Below are positions 35,635 to 43,362 of a stretch of DNA of 64,000 bases, piece after piece. The notes beneath the pieces are model-generated. The model was not told where the DNA came from. It was given only the letters and a program-made list of their open reading frames with translations, and did not search any database. The translations under genes were made by a program, and so were the position numbers. This DNA is from BOG-1155 sp963717985. GTDB lineage: Bacteria; Desulfobacterota; Syntrophorhabdia; Syntrophorhabdales; WCHB1-27. The DNA lies in NCBI GenBank assembly GCA_963717985.1, contig CAVQYC010000003.1, positions 620,001 through 684,000 of the forward strand, read 5' to 3'. The number at the start of each line of letters is the position of its first letter. Position 1 is the first letter of the stretch.

Positions 35635-36118
35635 CGCGCTCTCCTCCGTCTGAAACCACTCTTACCACATCCGCGACAAGTACTATACACTCGATAAAAG
35701 CGCATATTCCAAGGGCAAACGCGAGGGGATAGAGCGGTACCGAGAGCGTCTGCGTACTGTCACCGGTCCTCATGAACCCGATTCCCATCCTCACGAGGTT
35801 CCAGCCAAGCACCAAAAAGAAGAAGAGCGCCAGTATCCTGGTCCCCACCGCAAAGACCGCTTGCTTACTCACCGAGAGCTTGGCCGTAAGAATATCGACG
35901 GTCACATGGGTCCTGTCCCATGACGTCCTTGGAATGGCAAAGCCGATAACAAAGGCCCCTCCCAAAGAGACAAGATCATAGGCGCCCGGTATAGGGTAAC
36001 CGAGATACCGCAAAATTACGTCTAAAGATGTGAGGAGCATTATCAGGACCAATGCGGTACCCGCAACCCAGTCCGTAAGATCGGCACACACCAGCGTCAT
36101 ATTCAAAAACCTCTTCAT
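35627..36118 (-). CDS. dctQ: TRAP transporter small membrane subunit
   Basis: 163 residues with four membrane helices, including LTSLDVILRYLGYPIPGAYDLVSL and the RTSWDRTHVTVDIL segment typical of DctQ. It pairs with DctM in the inner membrane. AGGAGG precedes the ATG. An 18-bp perfect hairpin lies between this gene and dctP upstream. Confidence 0.92.
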   Translation of the reverse strand: MKRFLNMTLVCADLTDWVAGTALVLIMLLTSLDVILRYLGYPIPGAYDLVSLGGAFVIGFAIPRTSWDRTHVTVDILTAKLSVSKQAVFAVGTRILALFFFLVLGWNLVRMGIGFMRTGDSTQTLSVPLYPLAFALGICAFIECIVLVADVVRVVSDGGERDE

Positions 36119-36137
36119 AGCCCCTCCTGGTCACACA

Positions 36138-36174
36138 ATCTCAGGCCAAGGGGGCAGCCCCCTTGGCCTGAGAT
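36138..36174. promoter_or_regulatory. 18-bp perfect intercistronic hairpin between dctP and dctQ
   Basis: 36138-36155 is the exact complement of 36157-36174, with one base in the loop. There is no T run. Such hairpins after a binding-protein gene (compare malE-malF) stabilise the upstream message so that DctP outnumbers the membrane subunits; this is the likely role here. Confidence 0.7.
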
Positions 36175-36180
36175 ATCGCC

Positions 36181-37203
36181 CTACTTGTCGTTTGCCTTCA
36201 AGTAGTCCTGACAGAATTTGAGTGCCTGATCCCCGGGCAGCCCTTTTGCCTTGGAGGCCTTCACGTAGTCGTCGAGAATCGGCTTCACCCTTGCCGCCCA
36301 CGCTGCGCTCTCCTCTTTCGATAGGTAACTGATCTTACCGCCTTTCTTCAGGAGCTCGGTTTTCCCCATGTTCTCCCAGTCCGTCCATTTTTGTGATACC
36401 CTCGCGATCCACTCCTCATCGAGCTTGTCTATAATAGCCTGGATATCCGGAGGCAGACTATTCCATTTATCCTTGTTCATGACCGTGTAAAAGCTGACCG
36501 TGGCTGCGCTCGGACCCTGGATATGGTTCTTTACCAGCTCACCGAAGCCCCAGTTAAGGAGACCGCCCCAGTCGAGCATCAAGCCCTCGACCACGCCCTT
36601 CGACATGGCATCATAGGTGTCGGTAATCGGCAAACCTATCGCCGAGCCCCCGAGGGCATTGACTATTCTGGCTGAGATGCCGTTTGCCCTTATCTTCATG
36701 CCCTTGAGGTCCGCAATCTTGCTGATCGGTTTCCTCGTGCTGAGTAGGTCGGCGCCGTGGGCTTCCAGAAAGAGGACCTTCACGTCGTCCATCTCTTTCG
36801 GCTTGAATTTCTTATAATAGGCATTGATCAGCCTTGAGGGGACGGCAGGGTTTTTGTAGCCGAGGGGCATGTCGATCACTTCGGTCAAAGGAAACCGCCC
36901 CCGATGGTAGGCAAAGATCCCATATCCTATATCGGCCACTTCCTTTGTGATTCCGTCATAGGTTTGCTGCGGCGGCATGAGTGTGGCGCCCGGATAAATA
37001 GTGACTTTCACCCTTCCGTTCGTCCTCTTCTCCACTTCATTGGCCCAATCCTGCATGGTCTTGCCTTCCAGAGTCGTGGCTGGGACAAAATGGGCAAGCC
37101 TGAGAGTAATAACCTTATCTGCCGCGTGGCTGCCGGCTGCGAGACAGCCGGAGAAAAGCAGCATGACCATGAAGCACTTCACCACTATGTAACCCCTTTT
37201 CAT
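36181..37203 (-). CDS. dctP: TRAP transporter periplasmic substrate-binding protein
   Basis: 340 residues. Signal peptide ~1-27 (MVMLLFSGCLAAGSHA). The DctP fold follows, with LRLAHFVPATTLEG, PIYPGATL-like VTIYPGATLMPPQQTYDGITKEVADIGYG and the conserved Arg of KIRANG (ISARIVNALGGSAIGLP), which salt-bridges a substrate carboxylate. This supports an organic-acid ligand but not its identity. AAGGGGG ribosome site. It is the first transporter gene after the acyl-CoA ligase. Confidence 0.93.
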   Translation of the reverse strand: MKRGYIVVKCFMVMLLFSGCLAAGSHAADKVITLRLAHFVPATTLEGKTMQDWANEVEKRTNGRVKVTIYPGATLMPPQQTYDGITKEVADIGYGIFAYHRGRFPLTEVIDMPLGYKNPAVPSRLINAYYKKFKPKEMDDVKVLFLEAHGADLLSTRKPISKIADLKGMKIRANGISARIVNALGGSAIGLPITDTYDAMSKGVVEGLMLDWGGLLNWGFGELVKNHIQGPSAATVSFYTVMNKDKWNSLPPDIQAIIDKLDEEWIARVSQKWTDWENMGKTELLKKGGKISYLSKEESAAWAARVKPILDDYVKASKAKGLPGDQALKFCQDYLKANDK

Positions 37204-37277
37204 AACAACCCCCTTTTGGTTATCGTTTTACTAAACGCCTGCGTAACCCGACGCCGGCTCGTATTTTACTGCCCGGA

Positions 37278-38885
37278 CTATATTTTTCTTTCCCTGTCCT
37301 GCCAGTATTTCTCGCGGAGCTCCCTCTTAAGGATCTTCCCTTGAGGGTTTCGAGGCAGGGAATCGACGAATTCCACAGACCTAGGCGCCTTATAGCGCGC
37401 AAGGTGCTCCTTGCAGAACGTCATGACCTCTTCCGAGCTTGCGCTCTGCCCCTCCCTCAACGTGATAACCGCGTGGACACGTTCCACCCATTTCTCATCG
37501 GGGACGCCGATAACGGCACACTCCGAAACTGCCGGGTGGCGATAGAGCACCTCCTCCACTTCGCGGGGGAACACATTCTCTCCTCCCGTAATGATCATAT
37601 CCTTCTTTCTGTCGACGATGTAGATATAGCCGTTCTCATCGTAGTAGGCCATATCTCCCGTATGGAGCCATCCATCGATGACGGCCTTGTTGGTCTCATC
37701 GGGCATCCGCCAGTAGCCGGCCATGACGGATTTACTCTGAACGATGATGTCGCCCACTGCATGGGGCTCCACATCGTGGTGATTCTCGTCCACAATCCTG
37801 GCGTGCACCCAGAGGCAGGGCTGCCCGCAGGAGGTGAGCACTTTCTGCTCTTCCGGGGACTTATCGAGGACGTCATGGGATTCCCTGGAAAGGATCGCGA
37901 TGTCCGGACCCGACTCTGTCTGGCCGTAGCCCTGGGCAAAAACGGGACCGAACCTGTCAATGCCCCGGCGAAGCAGCTCCAGGGGCATCGGGGAGGCTGC
38001 ATACCAGATCCTGTGTAAGCTGCTCAGATTATACCCGTCAATATTGGGAACCGTGAGCATGCCTACGAGATGGGTAGGCACAATGTGGATGTCCGTTGCC
38101 TTTTCGTCCTGCAGCGTTTGAATTGTAGCCGCCGGGTCAAAGGTCCTCTGGGTCATAATAATATTGCTCGCCCCGACGCAGTAGAAGGCCCAGAAATGGG
38201 ACCAGCCGCCTATGTGGAATAGGGGCAGGATCATAACATGTTTATGCTCCTTATGCATCCCGATGGTGAGCGCCTTTGTCCTTGCCTCCTCCAGTTTCCG
38301 GTAATGGGTGTAGACGGCTCCCCGCGGCACGCCTGTAGTGCCGCTGGTGAAGAAGATAATGAAGGGATCGTCCTCATTGACTTCGATATCAGGCTCTTCT
38401 TTGGGAAAGGCATTAAGGAGTTGAGTGTGAAAGAGCATCTCCGGGGCTTCTTTCTCGAGGGAGACATAGTGGGCGACGCCGGGTAAGCGGGGCCGGAGCA
38501 GGTCGACGACCTCCACGAGCTCGGGGCCCACAAAGAGTACCTTTACCTCTGAATAGTTGATGAGGTAATCGAGTTCTTCCGCCTGCATTCTGGGGTTAAA
38601 GGGCGATACGATAAACCCCCCCTTCATCGCTGCCCCGAATACTTCGGTACCTTCGAGACAGTTCCAGGAGAGGAGACCGATTCCGTCTCCCTTCTTAAGG
38701 CCCATCGAGCACAGGGCGCTGACGAGGCTGTTGACCCTGTCGTTGTACTCGGAAAAGGTGATCCTCTCCGTCCCGTAAGCGAACGCCAGCCGGTCTTTGT
38801 TGAGTATGGCGTTCCTGTATATAATGTCTGCATAGGTTCCGATCTTGTAGCGACTTAGCTCTTTCAGTATGAACTTCCGGCTCAT
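37278..38885 (-). CDS. AMP-forming acyl-/aryl-CoA synthetase
   Basis: 535 residues from ATG 38885 with GAGGAG seven bases upstream; a TTG 30 bp further up is open but less likely. ANL-family motifs are complete: FFTSGTTGVPRGA near 185-197, GYGQTES near 320, GYIYIVDRKKDMIITGGENVFP near 425, and the catalytic Lys in PRNPQGKILKR near the end. It activates a carboxylic acid to its CoA thioester. Between IclR and the TRAP genes it is probably the entry step for the imported acid. Confidence 0.92.
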   Translation of the reverse strand: MSRKFILKELSRYKIGTYADIIYRNAILNKDRLAFAYGTERITFSEYNDRVNSLVSALCSMGLKKGDGIGLLSWNCLEGTEVFGAAMKGGFIVSPFNPRMQAEELDYLINYSEVKVLFVGPELVEVVDLLRPRLPGVAHYVSLEKEAPEMLFHTQLLNAFPKEEPDIEVNEDDPFIIFFTSGTTGVPRGAVYTHYRKLEEARTKALTIGMHKEHKHVMILPLFHIGGWSHFWAFYCVGASNIIMTQRTFDPAATIQTLQDEKATDIHIVPTHLVGMLTVPNIDGYNLSSLHRIWYAASPMPLELLRRGIDRFGPVFAQGYGQTESGPDIAILSRESHDVLDKSPEEQKVLTSCGQPCLWVHARIVDENHHDVEPHAVGDIIVQSKSVMAGYWRMPDETNKAVIDGWLHTGDMAYYDENGYIYIVDRKKDMIITGGENVFPREVEEVLYRHPAVSECAVIGVPDEKWVERVHAVITLREGQSASSEEVMTFCKEHLARYKAPRSVEFVDSLPRNPQGKILKRELREKYWQDRERKI

Positions 38886-38911
38886 TGGTTTCTCCTCACG
38901 TAAGTCAGGAT

Positions 38912-39700
38912 TCAAAGAGGCGCACCTATCCTGGCGCCTAGCTGTCGTGACAGGGTCTGTCCGGCCGCCGCAACAAGGGGCCCGAACTCATGAGTCGCCT
39001 CGCCCGAGACGAGGCCGAGCAGCACAATATAACCAATCGGGTATTCGTTCGAACCGAGCACCGGAGATGCAACCGCATTGAGTCCCGGCGCCGTCTCCTC
39101 GAGGTCCTCGGCAAACCATTCCTTGCGGCATCTTTCGATATCTCTCATCAGCTTATCCCGGTCGAGCACCTTCCGATCTCCCTGGAAGTATACCTTCTTA
39201 TCTCCGAGCAGACTGTCGAGCTCTCTTTGGGGCAGGAATGCCGCAATCGCCTTACCATGGCACCCATAGGTGAGGGGGAACCGATGACCGACGCGCATGG
39301 TAACAACAATCGCCCGTCCTCCCTCACGTTTCGCGGCAACAAATACGTTCTTTTCAGCTATCAGCCCAAGGGCCGCAGTGCTTCCGGTCTTTCTTGCAAG
39401 GTCTTCCAGAATCGGCTCGGCCAGGTCCGGAGCGCTGAGGTTGTCGAGAAACCTTCGTGACAAGCCGATCAGACCCGGGCCGAGGGAGTAACCTTTCCCC
39501 TCAATGTTCCTTTGAACGAGCCCGAATTTCTGGAGGGTTTGAAGAATCGAGAAGGCTTTGCTCTTGTGGATGCCCACGTGAGCAGAGATCTGAATAAGGC
39601 TCATACGCGGGGAGTCTGCTTTTGCGAGGCAGAACAATAAACGAACCGCTTGTTCCACAGCGGGCACCATATACCTTTCGTCCGATCCGCTATTGCCCAT
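38912..39700 (-). CDS. IclR-family transcriptional regulator (copy 1)
   Basis: 262 residues. An N-terminal winged HTH (MSLIQISAHVGIHKSKAFSILQTLQKFGLV) precedes the IclR effector domain with HRFPLTYGCHGKAIAAFLP near 130 and ETAPGLNAVASPVLG near 200. The gene heads the minus-strand ligase-TRAP-Mo hydroxylase cluster, with a 26-bp gap to the ligase, and is thus probably autoregulated with it. A second IclR at 42.5-43.3 kb is highly similar through the effector domain, with stretches of near-identical DNA. The effector is likely an aromatic acid or its CoA ester. Confidence 0.94.
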   Translation of the reverse strand: MGNSGSDERYMVPAVEQAVRLLFCLAKADSPRMSLIQISAHVGIHKSKAFSILQTLQKFGLVQRNIEGKGYSLGPGLIGLSRRFLDNLSAPDLAEPILEDLARKTGSTAALGLIAEKNVFVAAKREGGRAIVVTMRVGHRFPLTYGCHGKAIAAFLPQRELDSLLGDKKVYFQGDRKVLDRDKLMRDIERCRKEWFAEDLEETAPGLNAVASPVLGSNEYPIGYIVLLGLVSGEATHEFGPLVAAAGQTLSRQLGARIGAPL

Positions 39701-39715
39701 TAATGTTTTCCTAAT

Positions 39716-39773
39716 AAAACCTCAGTTCGCTATATAATACCAAACTTTTATCACCATGGACTCGCCTTGTCAA
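39716..39773 (-). promoter_or_regulatory. Promoter/operator element A (IclR-1 and catabolic operon)
   Basis: On the minus strand this has TTGACA (39768-39773), then after 28 bp TATTAT (39734-39739), then an AAC-N4-GTT inverted repeat (39716-39728). Element B on the plus strand in front of the acyl-CoA dehydrogenase has the same blocks at the same spacing. Two copies at genes flanked by IclR paralogues suggest an IclR operator overlapping the promoter. The 28-bp spacing is too long for a plain sigma-70 promoter, so the TTGACA may not be the true -35. Confidence 0.6.
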
Positions 39774-39789
39774 GAAAAAAACAGAGAAT
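39773..39789. repeat. Left 17-bp target-site duplication of the IS
   Basis: Exact copy of 41146-41162 (AGAAAAAAACAGAGAAT). The two copies bracket the inverted repeats of the insertion sequence. Confidence 0.85.
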
Positions 39790-39846
39790 TGTTGCTGCAA
39801 TATAATTATGTCACCCCTTAGCTGCAATATGAAAATGTCACCCCCG
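39790..39846 (+). repeat. Left terminal inverted repeat of the IS
   Basis: Matches the reverse complement of 41091-41145 with two internal ATGTCACCC blocks and a 2-base length difference between blocks. Confidence 0.8.
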
Positions 39847-39901
39847 CCGATAACAAGGGGCACCGAGGGGAGGTGCTCCGGTGAGAAAAGGAGTGACGTT
39901 C

Positions 39902-41080
39902 ATGACGGAAGAGGTAAGGCGGTACGGCGTGGTAGCGGCGGCATTGGACGGCAGGATGATGAACGGAGAGGCTGCGGCGGCGTTAGGCGTCTCCCTCCGC
40001 CAGCTAAAGAGGATCAAGGCTAAAGTGAAGAAGGAAGGACCTTCCGGAATTAAGCACGGCAACAGCGGGCGCCCTTCCTGCAGAGCTTTCCCTGCCGGGA
40101 TGAAAGAGCGGGCGATGAAGCTCGCCAATGAGAAGTATTTCGACTTCAACTTCTCCCACCTCTCGGAGATGCTGGAAGAGCAGGAAGGGATAAAGATCAA
40201 CCGCGAGACCTTGCGGCAATGGCTTCGTCCTGAAGGGTTCGGAGGAAAGGTCCGGAAGCAGCGCAGACATAGGAAGAGAAGAAAACGATCGGAGAAGGAA
40301 GGCCATATGCTCTTTTTGGACGGCTCTCCCCATGCGTGGTTCGGGGAGGAAAAGACAACGCTCCTTCTGTCTACGGACGACTCGACGGGGAAGCCTCTTT
40401 ATGGGCTGTTTCGAAAGGAAGAAGACCTGGAGGGCTGTTTTGGCGTATGCAAAGAGGTCTTTGCCCGTTTCGGCCGGCCCTCGGTCTTCTATCTCGATCG
40501 GGCCTCCCAGTTTAAAACCACCCGGCATAAGAGCGATTCTGTCGAGCCTACCCAGTTCCAGAGAGCCATGAGCGAGCTGGGGATACGGCTCATCTTTGCC
40601 CATTCTGCTCAAGCCAGAGGAAGAGGCGAGAGGATCAACAGGACCTTCCAGGACAGGCTTGTCGCTGAGCTTCGGCTTAAGAATATCGCCGACCGCGAAG
40701 GGGCGACGAAGTATCTGAACGAAACCTTCATCCCCAAGTACGCTCGGCTCTTCGGCGTTGCCCCGGAAGACCCGAAGCCTGCATGGAGACCGCTTCCTCA
40801 AGACGCGGACATGCGGAACATCCTTTGTAAGCGATATGAGGCAAAGGTCAATTACGACAACACGATCTCGGTCGACGGACAGGCGATCCAACTGTTCCCG
40901 ACAAAGACGAGGCTGAGCTTTGCCAAGGCTTCCGTTACGGCGAATCATTGGCTCGACGGAAGCTGGCATGTCTTTCATCATACGGCGGGAGAGGTTCCCT
41001 GCAAGCCTATCGAAGGACGCGTCCGGCCGGGGTCCTACATGCGCCCAGGGCCGGCGAGCGAAGCGAGAGCGTCTCTATGA
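39902..41080 (+). CDS. IS transposase (ISNCY/IS1202-like, HTH + rve-type DDE)
   Basis: 392 residues from ATG 39902, with AAAAGGAG at the right spacing; the upstream in-frame GTG at 39881 is less likely. An N-terminal HTH (MMNGEAAAALGVSLRQLKRIKAKV) is followed by a second HTH-like region and an integrase-type catalytic core: Asp in MLFLDGSPHAWFG (~140), Asp in VFYLDRASQFK (~201), and a Glu in the GRGERINRTFQDRL segment (~238). The frame is intact, so the element may be active. Confidence 0.85.
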   Translation: MTEEVRRYGVVAAALDGRMMNGEAAAALGVSLRQLKRIKAKVKKEGPSGIKHGNSGRPSCRAFPAGMKERAMKLANEKYFDFNFSHLSEMLEEQEGIKINRETLRQWLRPEGFGGKVRKQRRHRKRRKRSEKEGHMLFLDGSPHAWFGEEKTTLLLSTDDSTGKPLYGLFRKEEDLEGCFGVCKEVFARFGRPSVFYLDRASQFKTTRHKSDSVEPTQFQRAMSELGIRLIFAHSAQARGRGERINRTFQDRLVAELRLKNIADREGATKYLNETFIPKYARLFGVAPEDPKPAWRPLPQDADMRNILCKRYEAKVNYDNTISVDGQAIQLFPTKTRLSFAKASVTANHWLDGSWHVFHHTAGEVPCKPIEGRVRPGSYMRPGPASEARASL

Positions 41081-41090
41081 AAAGGGCCAA

Positions 41091-41145
41091 GGGGGGGTGA
41101 CATATTCACGTTGCAAAAAGGGTGACATTTTTATGTTGCAATAAC
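41091..41145 (-). repeat. Right terminal inverted repeat of the IS
   Basis: Inverted partner of 39790-39846, again holding two ATGTCACCC units (read on the minus strand). Confidence 0.8.
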
Positions 41146-41162
41146 AGAAAAAAACAGAGAAT
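41146..41162. repeat. Right 17-bp target-site duplication of the IS
   Basis: Exact copy of 39773-39789, immediately outside the right inverted repeat. Confidence 0.85.
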
Positions 41163-41216
41163 ATTTTAATCCCTCAGTCGCTCCGCCAAAATCTGCCCAG
41201 GGCCAACCTTTTTTCC

Positions 41217-41274
41217 TTGACAAGATTATGCCCATGATGATACTACTTGGTATTATATATGAAACTAAGGTTTC
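41217..41274 (+). promoter_or_regulatory. Promoter/operator element B (acyl-CoA dehydrogenase)
   Basis: TTGACA (41217-41222), 28 bp, TATTAT (41251-41256), then GAAAC-TAAG-GTTTC (41261-41274). Order, spacing and much of the intervening sequence match element A on the other strand. Probably the operator for one or both IclR proteins. Confidence 0.6.
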
Positions 41275-41306
41275 ATTAGACAAACCTATGCAGGAGGACA
41301 TACCCC

Positions 41307-42464
41307 ATGCCGCTTTTTGAAGACACCCCGGAAGAACGCGATTTTAGACTAGCAGTACGGAAATTTGTTGCCAGGGAGATGACTCCCTATCGGGAGGAAT
41401 GGGACAGGAACAGGGCTGTTCCCCGCGAAATATGGCTGAAACTGGGGAAACAGGGTTTTCTGTGCCCCTGCCTCCCCGAGGAATACGGCGGGTCCGGCGT
41501 GAACTTCAAGTATCCCGTCATCATTGACCAGGAAATCATCAGGGGCGACTCCGCGGCCATGGGCATCGGCAACCATCAAAACACCGCAGTGCCCTATATC
41601 TATACGTTCGGATCAGATGCGCTCAAGGAAAAGCTCCTGCGGAAATGCACAACGGGAGAGGCTATAGCATGCATCTGCGTGTCGGAGCCGGATGCGGGCT
41701 CGGATGCCGCGTCCATCAGGACAAAAGCGGTCAAAGACGGGGATTACTACATCCTGAACGGACAGAAAACCTTTATCACGAACGGCACCGTCGCCGACAT
41801 CATGGTAGTCATGTGCAAAATAGAATCCCCCACAGACCCGGCGGCTAAGAACATCAGTCTCCTGGTCGTAGAAGGAAACAGTCTCCAGTATGTGAAGCGC
41901 CGTCAACTGGAAAAGATGGGACGCCACGCTTTGGATACGACGGAACTCTTCTTTGAAGACTGCAAAGTCCCGGTGGGAAACCTCCTGGGCGAGGAAGGCC
42001 AAGGGTTCAAATACACCATGCAAAAGTTCAACCAGGAGAGGCTGGAAGTCTGCATAAAATGTCAGACCCTCGCTGAGGAGTGTTTCAAGGAAGCCCTCAA
42101 TTACGCGAAGGTCCGCGAGGCATTCGGAAAACCCATAGGCAACTTCGAGCACATCTCCTTCGAGCTCGCCCAGATGGCGACCGAGGTCGAGATTGGGCAT
42201 ACTTTCTTCCAGACCTGCGTCGAGGAGTTCATCAGGGGCGAGGATATTACCAAGAAGGTTTCCATGGCAAAGGCATGGATCGCAGAGATGGCAAACAGGG
42301 TTGCCTACAAAGCCGTCCAGATCCACGGCGGCTACGGCTACATGGCGGAATACCGCATATGCCGCCTCTATCAGGAGGTCCGCGTTCTGCCTATATTCGC
42401 AGGAACGACAGAGATCATGAATGTCATTATCGCCCGACAATTGGGTCTGAAGCCATTGTTCTAA
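41307..42464 (+). CDS. Acyl-CoA dehydrogenase
   Basis: 385 residues, standard length. FAD and substrate motifs are clear: CVSEPDAGSDAASIRTKA near 125 and KTFITNGTVADIMVV near 150, then REAFGKPIGNFEHISFELAQMA near 270 and IHGGYGYMAEYRICRLYQEVR near 340. At the MCAD catalytic-base position the motif reads FAGTTEI, not YEGT, as in the isovaleryl/long-chain class whose base Glu lies in an earlier helix. It oxidises an acyl-CoA to the enoyl-CoA, passing electrons to ETF. AGGAGG ribosome site. Convergent with IclR-2 (4-bp overlap). Confidence 0.93.
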   Translation: MPLFEDTPEERDFRLAVRKFVAREMTPYREEWDRNRAVPREIWLKLGKQGFLCPCLPEEYGGSGVNFKYPVIIDQEIIRGDSAAMGIGNHQNTAVPYIYTFGSDALKEKLLRKCTTGEAIACICVSEPDAGSDAASIRTKAVKDGDYYILNGQKTFITNGTVADIMVVMCKIESPTDPAAKNISLLVVEGNSLQYVKRRQLEKMGRHALDTTELFFEDCKVPVGNLLGEEGQGFKYTMQKFNQERLEVCIKCQTLAEECFKEALNYAKVREAFGKPIGNFEHISFELAQMATEVEIGHTFFQTCVEEFIRGEDITKKVSMAKAWIAEMANRVAYKAVQIHGGYGYMAEYRICRLYQEVRVLPIFAGTTEIMNVIIARQLGLKPLF

Positions 42465-43306
42465 ACAGGCTCATATCCGCGGGAATCAGACGTCGCGGCT
42501 GAATCGTGGCCGTTTTCTTCATCTACCCTGGCTCCGAGCTGCCGCGACAGCGCCTTTCCGGCTTCTGCAACGAGAGGCCCGCATTGGCGGGCCGCTTCCG
42601 CTGAGACGAGGCCCAGCACCACAATGTAACCGATGGGACGCGCATGAGTACCGAGTACCGGCGATGCAACTGCATTAAGTCCCGGCGCCGTCTCCTCGAG
42701 GTCCTCGGCAACCCATTCCCTGCGGCATCTTTCGATATCTGCCATCAGCTTATCCCGGTCGAGCACCTTCCGATCTCCCTGGAAGTAGACCTTCTTATCT
42801 CCCAGCAGACTGTCAAGTTCTTTCCGGGGCAGGAATGCCGCGATCGCCTTGCCATGGCACCCATAGGTGAGGGGGAACCGATGACCGACGCGCATGGTGA
42901 GCGTGTAGGCCGTCCCGCCTTCATGCTTCGCCGCAACGAAGACGTTCTTGTCTGCAATCAAACCGAGAACCGCGGTGGCGCGGGTCTTTTTTGCCAGCTC
43001 CTTGAGGAGAGGCTCGGCCAGGTCCGGAGCACTGAGGTTGTCGAGAAACCTTCGTGACAGGCCGATAAGACCCGGACCGAGAGAATAGCCCTTGCCCCCG
43101 CTGTTCCTTTGAACGAGCCCAAATTTCTGGAAAGTCCGAAGGATAGAGAAGGCTTTGCTTTTGGCAATGCCTATATGGCTACAGATCTCCATGAGGCTCA
43201 TGTGGGATGTCTGCGCCCCGGCAAGGCAAAAGAGTATGCGCGATGCCTGCTCAACTGCGGGAACGAGGTAACGTTCTTCCTTTGTGCTATCTTCTTCTTT
43301 CGTCAT
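42461..43306 (-). CDS. IclR-family transcriptional regulator (copy 2)
   Basis: 281 residues. It has the same architecture as copy 1 and shares long identical stretches with it (for example GLIGLSRRFLDNLSAPDLAEP and LGDKKVYFQGDRKVLDRDKL). The recognition part of the HTH is close but not identical (IGIAKSKAFSILRTFQKFGLV), so the two may bind related operators. The C-terminus is about 18 residues longer and hydrophilic. It starts 56 bp after the upstream hybrid kinase gene, with GGAG before the ATG. Confidence 0.93.
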   Translation of the reverse strand: MTKEEDSTKEERYLVPAVEQASRILFCLAGAQTSHMSLMEICSHIGIAKSKAFSILRTFQKFGLVQRNSGGKGYSLGPGLIGLSRRFLDNLSAPDLAEPLLKELAKKTRATAVLGLIADKNVFVAAKHEGGTAYTLTMRVGHRFPLTYGCHGKAIAAFLPRKELDSLLGDKKVYFQGDRKVLDRDKLMADIERCRREWVAEDLEETAPGLNAVASPVLGTHARPIGYIVVLGLVSAEAARQCGPLVAEAGKALSRQLGARVDEENGHDSAATSDSRGYEPV

Positions 43307-43362
43307 TGGTTCTCCAGGGCTTCGAAAGAGGACGGCTTCCGGGGCACGGGTCTCTTTATGCG

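Larger units (their letters stand above)
39790..41145 (+). mobile_element. Complete insertion sequence (ISNCY/IS1202-like), ~1.36 kb
   Basis: The element has imperfect inverted ends of ~55 bp. Each end contains two spaced copies of a TGCAAyrT-N-ATGTCACCC unit, presumably the transposase-binding sites. One intact transposase gene lies inside. Flanking 17-bp direct repeats are exact, indicating a recent insertion. Its length, single DDE transposase and long target duplication suggest the ISTde1-like part of the IS1202/ISNCY group (from memory). It inserted between two divergent promoters without destroying either. Confidence 0.85.

Noticed and set aside
39716..39773. Plain sigma-70 promoter reading of element A
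   Set aside because: The TTGACA to TATTAT spacing is 28 bp, too long for a simple promoter, so it is reported as a combined promoter/operator element instead.
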